Positions 50,819 through 62,123 are shown, counted from the first letter of the stretch. The stretch is 64,000 bases of DNA from Moniliophthora roreri (GCA_001466705.2 LATX02000187.1:186001-250000), one strand, 5' to 3'. Translations and numbers: made by a program. The notes: generated by a model not told the origin, from the letters alone.

Positions 50819-51464
50819 ATGTCGGAAAAACAGGCCATCAAGTTGTACAATATTCCATCCAAGCTTCCTATCCAAGCTTGGTCACCCAATGTATCCAAGA
50901 CTTTTATCAGACGAGACGGAACACCACTCTACACTCTCCCAATCATTCATGACCCCAACACTGGCAAAACCATCTCTGATTCTCCCCAAATTGCAGAGTA
51001 TCTCGAAGAAACTTATCCGGATACACCTCGCCTCTTTCCTCTGGGTACACGCAGCGTTCTACGATGCGTTCGAGGATCATCGTCTGCACAATCAGCTACG
51101 TTTCGTTATGCCCAAAACACTGATCATTCTCAATCCGCCGAGCTACGAGTTTTTCAAGGAGACGAGGGAGAAGAGATTTAGAAGTATAACGATGGACGAT
51201 TTTTACCCAAAAGGTCAAGAAAAGGAGGAGCTCTGGAAGGACAATTGGGCAGTTATTGATAGTTGGTTGAAGAAGAACCCGACTGGTGATTTCGTTTTTG
51301 GCGAAACGATCACTTGGGCTGACTTCGTCCTGGCCGAATGGGTCATCTGGTACCGTATTTTGTTTGGTGTTGATAGTGAGGAGTGGAAGGATATAGCAAG
51401 CTGGCACGACGGAAGGTTAGACAAACTATTGAAGAAACTATCCCAGTACGAAACTGTATTATGA
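50819..51464 (+). pseudogene. Broken tandem copy of the glutathione transferase
   Basis: The first codons (MSEKQAIKLYNIPSKLPIQA) align with the upstream gene, but WSPNVSKT runs directly into FIRRDGTPLYTLP. The region encoding residues about 29-61, with the intron, is deleted. A frameshift follows right after TPRLFPL: the rest (HAAFYDAFEDHRL through LSQYETVL) continues in another frame from about 51045 to TGA at 51462-51464. The helical domain is otherwise intact and similar (GDFVFGETITWADFVLAEWV). Without the missing beta-alpha unit the glutathione site cannot form, so this is a pseudogene of fairly recent origin. Confidence 0.85.
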
Positions 51465-53100
51465 GGTACATTACAAGCTACAAAATCTGTGTACAGTTCG
51501 CTATTTATCCGACCAAGAGGATGTAGCCTTTCCATTCCTCAGGAATTCGATTGCGGTCGTGTTCCCCGAATCAACTTCCACAGGTGCACCGTTCAAGACG
51601 CTGAGACAGGGTCCGGTCACCTTCGATTCCTCCCAAATGAGCACTGTACCATCGCTACTATTTGTCAAACTCTTGAAAGGCCCCATTCCACCCGAAAGCT
51701 CCTCCAGACGTCTACTATCTCGAAAAACCGATATCCCCGACCCAATCACACAACACCCGATCCACACGAGTGTGAGGGGCAGACCGGTCCGCGGGACGGA
51801 AAGGGTCTGGACCTCTACTAAGGACGAGGAACGAGGGTTTGAGGCACTGAAGAAGCAAGAGCTTTTGAGGAGAATATTAGAGAGGGAAAGATTAGAGTTG
51901 ATTTGACTAAGGAACTAGGTAATTACAAGACTCTTAAATACTAGTACTGTGGTTAAGATATCAAATAAGTGAAACAAGTACAGAGTATGGTGAGTGTGGA
52001 TAATGCGGATAAAGGAAGTAAGAGATATGAGACTTGCGTACTTCGGATGTGTGACTATGGTGAAATAGAGCCCGGATCGTGACAACGAGAACCGCCGTCG
52101 AAGCCAACACAAGCGGCGGAAAACCCAGGGCAAAAGCAGGTTTATAGCACGTAGCCAATGAGCCACCGGTACTCTCTACCATCACCGGGCTAGTATCGAG
52201 CGCAGCCCACCCGTTATATGCCAAACTGTTCAATACGAACGAGGCCCCGACTTGTCCACCCCATTTGGTGACTGTATCCGGTTTGAAGGAAGCTGGTGCT
52301 CTTTCCTCGCTTAGAATATTAATTCCAGCGTAATCGAGCGAGTCTTATAAACTTTGGGGGTTGAGCATAGCAGTACCTGCACGAGCGAGCAAGCATCCTG
52401 CTGAGCCCGCACCAAGACTATACCCGTCCGATGGGAATCCTGCTAGATGTTGAATGTAATGCGATGTAGAACCAGACGGATTCCGTTGGAGAGTGTACCG
52501 CTCGATAGGCTCGTAATCCCACCAGATAATAGCATTATCCTGTGGGTCAGGTTCAGGGTCGAAGAATGCTGCACGAAGGTGGTGGAGATCGCTTGGAAGC
52601 CGGATGAACGAGGGAACCTTTACTTTACGGTCTCTGTTCATCTCCAATGTAGCTGAGACCATATTTACCTGTGATGTCGTCGCACAGATCATCTTGGTGA
52701 GGCCTTGCTGTAGTGAGCCATTATTCATGGCAGAACCCGCCAGACCAAGATAGTTACAGACCGACGACAGTTCTACATCTGACGTATCGAGTCCGACCTG
52801 CGTTCTCCGAATGGCATCCGAACAGTTCCTCAGAATCTCCATTTCGCGATCGGGAAACCGTTCATCAAAGTAGAACTCGAATTTCCGAATGCTAGCTGTA
52901 GTCGTCAACTTTTTCTCCCGTGTCGCATTATACCCAAACATCAATCCATTCGCATCCAATGAAGATTCATTGAACACCCCGATCTGGCGATAATACCCCC
53001 GAACTTCATCGGCGGTCCTTGCAAGAACGTCCTCCAGCCCTTCTGGTCCATGATACCGGCGCCATTCCGACTCGACAGTGTCAAAGCTATCAATACCCGT

Positions 53101-54143
53101 CAAGGGGGGGGCGGACCGTGGTTCCGGCATATACCGCCGGTTGGTTGGTTCGGTCCAGAGGTCTCTTAAAAATTTTTCCATACCCAAAAAATTTAGGCAG
53201 TTTCCTTTGTCCTAGCTACCTACTCGGAGCAAACTAGCATGGAGAAATGTCCCCAAGAAAAAAAAATTTGTCCTAACGCACAGCGCTGACCATCAACGCC
53301 ATGTCGAACGACCCACTACTGGTGAGAAGAACCACTGTATATGCCATAATGTCCCATAGACTCATCGGCGCTCAACTTAGGAACTGGATAACCTTCCCGT
53401 TATTGATGGGAAGCTCTCGACTTGCACTGCAGTATGTCGTTCTTCTCTTTTCAAGGACATAGTAATGAAGTACCACCCTTTTAGACCAGAAGAGTATGAG
53501 AGTGATGAATCAGGCGAAGTAGAAGATGACGTACCAGGGGAATCCGAATGCGAAAGCGATTCAATGGATGTCGATCATAACAACTCATCCATCACAACCA
53601 GCCCTACCCCAGCTGACGGCTCGACTTCCAACGCTAGCCCGAGGCCAACCGACAATCATCCTGTGACCTCAAATGCAACGGTCGCGATTCCGGGTGATAA
53701 TCAAATAAGCGGGCGACCCAGCCGGCTACGTCGAGGCCGTAATATTGTGTGAATGTGAGTGTGGAGTTCATATCAGCGAAACTGAGGCTGCCATAGCGGA
53801 AAACCATATTGTAACCTGCAAAAGCAAGGGCTGTGAAACCCGCTTTGTAAGTCAGATTCAATGTAATGGTTCAAACACATTACTCACCCATGTGTTTCAT
53901 CTAGTTCCATATGGACTGTGTAGGCATAACATATTCGAGGTCGAACTGGACCTGCAGGGCGTGCGAGATGGTCAAAAGGCGTCGTTATTGAGGAGAAAAG
54001 GTTGCGGATGCAGAGCAGTCTGATTATGTAATAACTACCATATATAGCAAGTCCAGCACGTGATGGTTGGTTGGTTCCCTCTGAGGACCTCTTAGAAAAA
54101 AATCCGGCGCTATATCTTAAATTTTTTTCTTGCCCCCCCCTTG
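53101..54143. mobile_element. 1,043-bp hAT-type element inside the membrane-protein exon
   Basis: Flanked by a perfect 8-bp duplication ATACCCGT (53093-53100 and 54144-54151). It has 12-bp perfect terminal inverted repeats CAAGGGGGGGGC. Similar GGTTGGTT-x-GAGG-CTCTTA blocks lie near both ends. No transposase is present, so it is non-autonomous, but it carries a plus-strand ORF with a PHD-like finger. Confidence 0.92.
53465..53991 (+). CDS. PHD-finger ORF carried by the transposon
   Basis: The first part (53465-53752) is acidic then Ser/Thr-rich (MKYHPFRPEEYESDESGEVE onward). About 53710-53745 the frame shifts by one; from there it reads LCECECGVHISETEAAIAEN, then TCKSKGCETRF. A clean intron (53847-53904) follows, then FHMDCVGITYSRSNWTCRAC and the stop at 53989-53991. 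The spacing C-x-C, C-x4-C, H-x2-C, C-x2-C with the preceding Trp is that of a C4HC3 PHD finger, which usually reads histone H3 tails. Similar acidic-plus-PHD ORFs occur in fungal transposons. Whether the two parts form one protein through another intron or are separated by a frameshift is not clear. Confidence 0.55.
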
Positions 54144-55082
54144 ATACCCGTCGTGTCCTGGGAATTACGGTTATTGAGATCGATAGTGTGTTGCGAATAC
54201 ATTCCGAGAGACATGCACCCCATCTCAACCTCCAGAGCCATGACACCGTCCAAGGTAACCTTGGTTTCGGGCTTGAGCTGAGGTGAGCCAAAGATTGCTC
54301 GAAATCCCATATCGTGAGGTATAACGACGATGCCTCCAGCGATGGTGGGCTCTTCGACACGCCGATTACTAGGCCCGACAAAGTACGAGTTGAGGTCGAG
54401 GTATTGCGAACGGTACCATGGGAACTTGTGTAGCTGACGCGGGATGAGGGCGTCTGGATCTGTAGTGTTTAGACCGGAGAATAGCGCGCGGTCTGCGTAT
54501 GTGGAGTTGCGCCATGATAAACACGCCAATTTTGTAATGTTGGGAGCCAGATTTACGAACCCGGATGAATCGCATCTTGACATAGGTTTTGTCAGAAACG
54601 GATCTCAGATGTGAGAAAGTAGGTAGAACTGACCTATAGGCCTTCACAGTAGCTGGATCCGTCCCGTTCATCATGGCTTCTCGGATGGACGCTAGTGCAA
54701 GGTCACTGGACCCGATCGAAGCCGGTCGATCTTCTACACCATCACCTGGAACAGCACAGGTATATAGCCCCAAGTACCCAATATCGCTGATACTGGCAAA
54801 CACTCCGAGTAGCAAGAAAAGAACGGAAGCTGCCAGGAGTCTGAATGGAGAGTTGGTCCTTCCTCTCAGCGAATCTAACACCCAACGAGCGGATGTTCGT
54901 GTTACCGTTGACTTGCCCACGATTCTGTTTATTGTATCTTGCGTTCGTACGGATGTTGCTCGGGGACTACTGGCAAGAATGATGTAGATGACGAGGGAGA
55001 GGCCAGCATATGTAAGACTTTGGATAGAGACGCGGAGAATGAAGGTGACCTGACCGACGGTGAGGGCTCTGGTGAGGATCAT

Positions 55083-55734
55083 GGAATGGCAGAAGTGACC
55101 GAGAGGTGACGATGGAAGACCTGCATTTGTTTTCTGTAAGACTCATGTTTGCCACAATCAGGGTCCCGGGGACCCGACAGGAGTGATGGAGTAGCACCAG
55201 GTGTGGCATTCATGCCGGTGCGGCAATACGGGCGCTTGTGTTTAATGAAGCCTTGAAAGTCAATCAGTTGTTCGACCTTGTAGCGACCATAACCGAACAC
55301 TCCAGATTTCACTGTCCAACCATCCGCTTCTACAGATAACACCACCCTACTGGTAGTGGTGACTGAGAGCTGAGGATCGGGGCCGGCGTCTGGTGACGGC
55401 GATAAAGGGAAGCCCTGTTTATCCGAAGTAGGTAGAACAGCGCCCACTGACACGACTACCTCTGATTGACAGTGGTCGGCATCCTATGGGTACTGATCTT
55501 GACCATTCCTGGTCGTCAAAATATATGATTGAATCGCGTTGGATGGCACCAGACGTCATACGAGTAACCGATACGCATCTGCCGAACGCTAGGCAACGAG
55601 AAATTCAGAGCCTAAAAAGTGGATGCGCTAATTTGCAAGTCCATAATTGCTGTCTAAAATGAAGAGAGCAGTGATTAGCCAGATGACCTACTCAAAAATT
55701 GCTGACACTTACTTACCTTGGTTACGACTTTCCT
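55083..55734. other. Upstream region of the membrane-protein gene
   Basis: A 124-codon minus-strand ORF (55453-55079) overlaps the start region in another frame. It has no membrane segment or recognised domain and is probably leader sequence or a chance ORF. Confidence 0.35.
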
Positions 55735-56330
55735 CTACACAATCCAACTGCTCGCACCCAAGCTTGCAAACTCCTCCATAGACATATTTAAACCCCTCAC
55801 CGACTGCCACTTCCTGAATGCTTCATGGAGATCCACCAGGCATGCGTACAACCTGAAAACCAAAAGTGCGTTTGATGTTGAGTAGGATCTGCGAACACAT
55901 CTGAAGCAGACATGTAGATGAATCAATAGTAACTGTCTGCCTATCAGCAAGTGACGAGTGAGGTGGTGCTTAAGACTTACACGAATGTTCTAGCTCCTCC
56001 AAGGGTAACACACAAGGTGAACGTTTCCGCAACAGCCACGAAATGGCAGCGGCTAGCAGGGGTTCAACGAGTGACTTGATCGTAGAGCCCAAGCACCTCG
56101 TCTAGCTCGCTGTGTTCCGAAGTAATCGATTGTTGGAAATCTGCATGCGGTCGTACTGATCGCGCTTTAATAGGTGGGTAATCGCGTTTCCTCCGATTGA
56201 GGACTCTGAAAGTTCGAGAAACCCATTGTGGTGAGAGAAAGAGGCGAAGGCAGATATGAACGCGAGACCCAGGCACCAATGTGAGATGGTAACGACTGTC
56301 TGCTTTCTCGGACTGAACTGCAATTGTCAC
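55735..56330 (-). pseudogene. Remnant of the NLR-partner family
   Basis: Two ends of the partner gene survive in order on the minus strand. At about 56.30-56.10 kb the DNA reads ESSIGGNAITHLLKRDQ and then SEHSELDEV, matching the intact gene's SIDGNATFNVVRRDQ and ERNELDEV. At 55850-55735 it reads LVDLHEAFRKWQSVRGLNMS and EEFASLG, matching YAHEALRKWQVTRGRDPSTG and KFAKELG. Everything between (the kinase-N-lobe-like and central parts, about 1.3 kb) is gone. It lies about 900 bp upstream of NLR copy 3, transcribed away from it. Confidence 0.7.
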
Positions 56331-57172
56331 TGGTGGCTTTGACGGTAGTGTGAACTAGTTTTGCTTCATCTTCACTGCCTGTCGTCAGGGGCAGCCAGCC
56401 TCGTCAAGATTGTCTCCTAAGACGTGAAAATGGAGCGCAAAATAGTTAACCTAGCGTAATGTATGAGTCGTCTTTATGCTTCGAAACACTGACAAACGCA
56501 CCCAGAGTTCAACCAGACCCCTGCCAATCCTCACAATTCGCCGTAGCAGCAGGCCATCGGGTAAAGCTATTCAGCAGAAAATGCGGGAGTCAAGATGAGA
56601 ACAGTGAGAAATTTTCTGTAGAAATCAGATCGATACCTAGAGTACAAAGAGCTATCTCCACTCTCAAGGGCTTCCCAGACGTTGATTCCTATTGCAGTGC
56701 AACCATAAACAGAGCTTTCGGTCATCGGCGCGTGATGGAGGTCGTAGTGAGGAATGACACCGCCGACGCGGGTTTCCCGTTGCTCAGTGCGGCCGTCGCG
56801 ATCAAAATATCGTCCAAACTCTTGACTGTCACCCTTCCGCCGGTGCATTGACTATTCCTGCCAGGGCTACCCGCAAACTTTGACTATGGTGAGTGTGTTC
56901 CGATTCGTGATGGTGTCTAGGTATCCTAAACCACAATTTTTAAAGCTAGGTAATTGAGTTGTGCAACATCAATCCTACTTCAATTTTGTACTTAACATAC
57001 TCTAGATTGGTACTATTCTGCTGAATATCCGAATTCAAGTCCTTACTTGATTGAGAGTGCTAAATGTTCTCTCACGTCAGTGTGCTGGGCGTCCACTTAG
57101 ATATGTACTCGGATGACGGTTTGATCGACTACCAGACAAGGGAGGGGCCTCGTACCTGATGAATGATGGCAA
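56331..57172. other. Upstream of NLR copy 3; one unassigned ORF
   Basis: A 93-codon minus-strand ORF (56848-56567) contains VGGVIPHYDLHHAPMTESSV and YGCTAIGINVWEALESGDSS, which read like a real protein fragment. I cannot assign a family, and no start or exon chain was found. Confidence 0.35.
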
Positions 57173-57179
57173 TATAAAA
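57173..57179 (+). promoter_or_regulatory. Probable TATA box of NLR copy 3
   Basis: TATAAAA lies 47 bp upstream of the ATG at 57226. Confidence 0.45.
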
Positions 57180-57225
57180 TCACGTTATAGAGGTTGTCTT
57201 TTGCTTTTGACTTCCACTATTCCTG

Positions 57226-59847
57226 ATGTTTTCGAATGGCCAAGGCTTCCGGATACATGGCGAACAATATAATGACCATCAATCCTCCGACTCGGTGGAT
57301 CGTGCGCTGTCTCTTCCTGCATGCTGGACGCTCGTTGACCTTACTTTATGTAGCTCTTCAACTTCTATGGCATGCAATACAAGATTTAGGCGAGAACCAT
57401 ATCTCCGAAACACACCATCCACTGGCACTATCCCAATGTCATCCAGAGACCTACCGAGAGGTCTTGGACATCCTTCAAAACTGGATCAATAGCCCTAAAC
57501 CAGAAGAACGTATATTCTGGTTATACGGCCCTGCCGGTGCGGGTAAATCAGCGATCGCCCAAACTATTGTAGAAAATGGCCGGCGGAAGGGCTACCTGGC
57601 TTCCAGTTTCTTTTTCTCTCGTGCAGACCCGAAGCGAAACACGCCCAAGTTGCTATTTCTGAGTATAGCCTACGAGCTTGCTAATTTCATCCCGGAGCTT
57701 CGAGAGCCAATTAGGGAGGAAATTAACAGGGACCCTGCAGTTCTGCAAGCCTCACTTGACGAGCAATTCCAGAAGCTCATCGTGGGGCCTTGCAGGTCCC
57801 TCGAAGAACTGCACAGTCATCCGTGGCTGATTGTCATTGGTAGATTGGATGAGTGTGATACAAGCCAGGAGCAGCAACACATACTATCCATCATTGGCAA
57901 GAGGCTTCCGAAGCATGTGCCTTTCCGCTTCCTCGTATACGGTAGGCCAGAACCGCCGATTCGGGAAGTATTTGATACTGCCAAGGAATTTTGCTCGTCC
58001 TTACGCCGTGTTGCCCTAGACGAGACGTTCAAAGCGGGCCGTGATATTCAGACTTTTTTGACCAACGAATTTAAACGCATTCGCAAGGATCCCCGCAATG
58101 CTCATATCCAGTTTCCAACTCCATGGCCTGCTCCTGCCATTGTCGACAAACTCGTACAAAAGGCACACGGACAGTTAATCTACGCCGCCACCGCGATTAA
58201 ATTCATAGACGAGGAACATTCAAATCCGTGCGCTCAGCTGGAGCACGTCCTCTACCCCGTAGTACCTCATCCGAATTTAGATTCAGACTCGCCTTTCTAT
58301 GATCTGGATGTCCTTTATCACCAGATTCTCTCATCTAGGCCTCAGCGCTCGAAACTACGGGACATTGTTCGGGCTCTCCTGCTAATCCAACAGGGGAAGG
58401 GAACCATGTCGTGCCCGACACCACGACGCATTGAGGCCTTACTTTCGCTAAATGAAGGAGAGGTTGTCACGACCTTACACGGAATGCACTCGATTCTTGA
58501 CATTCGTGGCCCCAGCAACCGTATACGGATTCGCCATGCCTCGTTTGGTGATTTTCTTCGTGATGCAAGGCGGTCTGGTTACTTTTTTGTGGGGAACGAA
58601 CAAAACCAACATGGATTCCTCGCGTGTCGATTTCTCCACGCCATTGATCATTACTCCTCAGTTTGTGACGGAAATGAAGACAGATTACCCCCTGCGCAGT
58701 AGGTATTCAGCCATCTCGAAGAAAAAATATAACTTACTCTCAACTCAGACGCGAGGTTTTTTCAGTCGCCTTGAGGAATTGGGCTTCACACTGCTCATCA
58801 AGTAATCTTGATGACGACGTTTTGAATGCTCTTCGAAAGGTCAATTTCACCATTAGTATTGGATTCCATATTAGGGACCACTTATGCGCAAGAATAATGT
58901 CAGCTGTTCGTCAATGTGACACTGACAGCATGTGCAAGATAGAGACGTTCTTCTCACAGATTGAGATTCTGTTCCAGCGCCTACAGGTGTGTTGACTAGC
59001 TCTTGCCCCAGTACACTCACTAAACACGTAAGGTCAATTAGGCCGATCCAGATGTCCATGTTGACATAACAAGGCGCTTCGCCGATTACAGAAGAGGCTT
59101 TCGTGTTGCTGTACAACAACCAGATGTTCCCACTGCAATAGTTTGCCAAATTCTGGACATTGCAGCCACCGAGATAAGCCGAGCTCTCGTTCCTCATCCC
59201 ACTTTCCGTGTCACGGAATTGCAGACTCTTAAACGCACCAACCCCGAAATCTCGAACGTTTTCCAGCCAGAACATTTCCAAGTTATTTCTATCGGCAATG
59301 CTTGTGGATGCACCCAGTTAAAGGCGATCACGAATAAATCGTCCTTACCATGCACCGAGCCGGCATCTGTAGATGTATATCATGTTCAACTCTCCGTTTC
59401 CATGAGAGCTTTCGCCCGCAACGCGATGCGTGATAGGCAGTGGGATTCGGTCCCATTGACCTTGGATGCTCAGGTGGAATGTGGTCTCATCATGCTTCTC
59501 AACATCTGCGGGCCCTGTCCAGAACTCCTGGATTTCATCCCTCCACTTCTTTCTGAAATCGGATCCAAGACGGATCGAGTCGGGGTGTTCAGGTGGCTAT
59601 TAGTAAGTTCCGTGCTCTTTGTTTTCCGCTTGTGCTGACTACTGAACGGTAGTCTTTTCCACTTGAATATACTCTTCAAACCTTTCCACTCATTAAGAAG
59701 GTACTGGAGGTTCAATGCGAACAAATCGAATCGAGAATTGTTCTTCGCTTCAGAGAAGGCCCCGCTATAGATACGCATTTTCACGGCCTTCAAGGACCAA
59801 ATGTCAACTTCGCTCGTACTCGTACCAAACCAACGATGTGGAGATAG
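57226..59847 (+). CDS. NACHT NTPase, NLR-type STAND protein (copy 3), Walker B altered
   Basis: Exon 1 (57226-57301) encodes MFSNGQGFRIHGEQYNDHQ, a diverged form of the shared N-terminal motif. The phase-1 intron 57302-57353 leads to LQLLWHAIQDLGENHISETH, the counterpart of the other copies. The domain has CHPETYREVLDIL, P-loop GPAGAGKSAIAQT, ASSFFFSRADP, RFLVYGRPEP and RIRHASFGDFLRD. Walker B reads LIVIGRLDECD, so the first Asp of the usual DGLDE is Gly. Sensor CSRP is YGRP. A second intron at about 58702-58750 joins to HCSSSNLDDDVLNALRK. The C-terminal module (VISIGNACGCTQ, VDVYHVQLS, DFIPPLLSEIGSK) and the last exon end at TAG 59845-59847. The open frame argues that it is still made; loss of the Walker B Asp and of CSRP argues for changed nucleotide handling. 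Confidence 0.82.
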
Positions 59848-60174
59848 TATGTAGATGTATGCAATATGAGTGATCATTCCAAGTCGTAACTTACACTCCT
59901 AATACATCGCAGATTCAGGAGTTTCCGCCACGTACATCTCACACCTTGCACTCGCCACTTTAAATACTCAGTCCATCGTAGGAAGCGAGGTCCGTGCATC
60001 AAAAGTTCCATGAGTGCACGGGTTACCCGGCTATAGGCCGATGGCGAGCGTCAAGGTAAGCGCCAAGAAAGCGCTCAATTCGTCGCCACTAAAATGCGAA
60101 TGCACTAATCTCCAGCTCTGTACTCGCTGTCCAGAACTTTGCCCAGAACGACTCTATCGGAGGAGGCCAATCAG
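59848..60174. other. Convergent region between NLR copy 3 and the partner gene
   Basis: Homologous to 34.69-34.86 kb in its last 120 bp. Otherwise nothing was recognised. Confidence 0.4.
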
Positions 60175-62123
60175 CTACGAGGCCTGCTCAACAGGCAGTA
60201 GCAATAACACACCTTCAACACGGCTTTTCTCCTCTACCAGCTCAAACTTCTCGTACCCAAGTTCCTTCGCAAACTTCCCCGTGGAAGGATCTCTACCTCG
60301 GGTCACCTGCCACTTCCTCAGAGCTTCGTGAGCATACGCAGGCCACGTACGCAGTTTGAGTATGCCCACCAGGTCCCTTCTGAGAGCACCAAAGTCATGG
60401 GTGATCTCGGAAAGACCACTCTCATCAAATGACCAAAAGTGCGTGCGATACGCTGGATCCATGAAGTTGTCGATTGTGGACATGGAGTAACATGGGAGAG
60501 GATATACGAAGAGGTATATCGTTTCGTTTGTTTGAGGGATATTGATAAGGCCGGGTGATTCGAGTTCGAATATGGGCGGATCGATTGTGAACGAATGATC
60601 TAGTTCGTCTTTTGATAACTTGCCAGAACCCTGTAAACACCACGCTTCTGCCAGGCTGAAGTTGGTCGTAGACCATGAGAGCAGGATCCGAGAGGTGCGT
60701 GCTTCTTCTGAATCTACCGTAAACCTACAATTGAAAACACATCAATATCAGTGTTGATCGTCAAGTCAGTGCGAATCACCCACCTCGTCAACCCGCTTTC
60801 AAGGATCGCCACTGTATCTTTCAGTGCACGAGAGTAAGACGTCCAAGCGGTTTCCTTGATCGGATATCTCGCAATAGCTCGCGGTGTACCCTCCGAGTAG
60901 GTGTAAACCGTGTCGAACGAAACTTCCATCATGAATTCAATTGCTTCGGATGGTAGATAGCATGGGAATAGAGGCTGCCTGACGGATCTCAAGTACCGCG
61001 GCCACTGGTCTACGTTGCCTTCTGCTGGTGAACATCTCTCCTTCATTCCGGGAAAAACATCACTGAAAGGAAGGTACTTGAACAACGTATGGACTGCTCG
61101 GCTGATGATCTCTTTATCCAAGAGGGGACCGCCGTGTAAGTTGAAAAAACGTAAAGAGACATCTTCTCTGAGCATATCAAGAGTCGTTGGGATCGTTGTT
61201 TGCAGTTGTACGGGAGCCCAGTTAATCTGGTAGGGGACACGTAGGCCTTGTGGACCAGTACAGATGCGGCCTCGGCTTTGGTCGAGCCATATCGTGTTAG
61301 ATGACCAGTGGGAGTGGTGCTACCATGCGCGTGGTGAGTAGACGAGGTCGCAAAGTACATGGCCATCACTCACTATAAGATGGTCGAGGAATATTTCTAC
61401 CCAGAACATTCCTTCGCGATACACGTGTCCTATAGGTATCATTTCTGCGGGATAACGGTCAGTGGTTGACCCGAAGAGACGAGGAGTCGTAGTGTACCAT
61501 CATAGAATATCAAGGACGGGATACTTGAACGATTGATACCGAAGAGCTGTAATGCATCTGGGTTCCTGGAGTATATAAAAACACAATTCAAGATCCATAT
61601 AGACACGACAGACATACTGTGTCCTCGAGAACTCCAAAAAGTCGCGCTTCCAGAGCTGTTAATCCTAACGTTAGACTTGCCAACATAGAAAACGCTATGC
61701 GAATGGTACCGAATGAGCCCTTGTTCCATGGTATGAAACGACAGTAAACAGTGAATCCTGGTGCATTCCGTGTATCTTGGCTATCGATATATGAAGCTGG
61801 GTATCATCTTCTCGTGTATCTTGACGTCGTCTCGAACGAACAAAGCTCTTCTTTTCCCTTTCAGTCATCCAACTTCTGGTTTGGTGAATGTCGCCACGAA
61901 TAATGTATCGAAACTGAGAAATGAGTTGAACAATAATAAGCCATAAGTCTTGGCAACACACCTCGTCCAGCTCATTCCGTTCGCTACCTTGTCTCGACTG
62001 CGAATGGACATGCACCACCTCAGCATTGAAAGTCTGGTTGAGATGATTGTACTGGTCTCGACGAACTACGTTGAATGTAGCATTTCCATCTATTGAGAAA
62101 TCTGAGGCGTTGGAGAAATCCAT
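60175..62123 (-). CDS. NLR-partner family protein with kinase-N-lobe-like region (intact copy)
   Basis: The start at 62123 (MDFSNASDFSIDGNATFNVV) puts the shared motif at the very N-terminus; an in-frame ATG at 62315 could add 64 residues. After the first intron comes FRYIIRGDIHQTRSWM, SLFTVVSYHGTRA, a DFLEFSRTQ piece, then LQLFGINRSSIPSLIFYD. These follow the order of a protein-kinase N-lobe (beta strands, helix C-like, hinge), but I see no HRD or DFG. Later blocks are MLREDVSLRFFNLHGGPLLD, CYLPSEAIEFMMEVSFDTVY, FVYPLPCYSM, AHFWSFDESG-like THFWSFDESGLSEI and the C-terminal HEALRKWQVTRGRDPSTGKF. Stop at 60175-60177. The family is large in Agaricomycetes and uncharacterised. A kinase-like scaffold acting with the NLRs is my inference from context and the shared motif. 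Confidence 0.7.

Larger units (their letters stand above)
51501..55082 (-). pseudogene. Large multi-pass membrane glycoprotein gene, interrupted by a transposon
   Basis: Exons run from ATG at 55082 (MILTRALTVGQVTFILRVSI) through hydrophobic helices (LTYAGLSLVIYIILASSP; LLAASVLFLLLGVFASISDI) and a long extracellular loop with many N-x-S/T sites. They continue to the last helices (ALGFPPLVLASTAVLVVTIR) and a cytoplasmic tail ending GKATSSWSDK at 51501. I know it as an uncharacterised Agaricomycete family with this order of blocks (TVKAYR-CDSSGF, NITKLACLSWRNSTY, GIVVIPHDMGFRAIFG, MICATTSQVNMVSA). An element of 1,043 bp (53101-54143) splits one exon between DTTG and IDSF, so this allele is probably null or truncated. 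If the element and one duplicate are left out, the frame is continuous. No function is established. Confidence 0.8.

Noticed and set aside
51489..51906. Two overlapping plus-strand ORFs downstream of the glutathione transferase copy
   Set aside because: The minus strand here encodes the conserved last exon of the membrane protein. The plus ORFs have no motif and overlap in different frames.
52345..53187. Minus-strand ORF that seems to start with MGMEKFLRDLWTEPTNRR
   Set aside because: The first 29 codons lie inside the 1,043-bp transposon. The real exon is entered from upstream at IDSFDTVESEW, so this Met is not a gene start.
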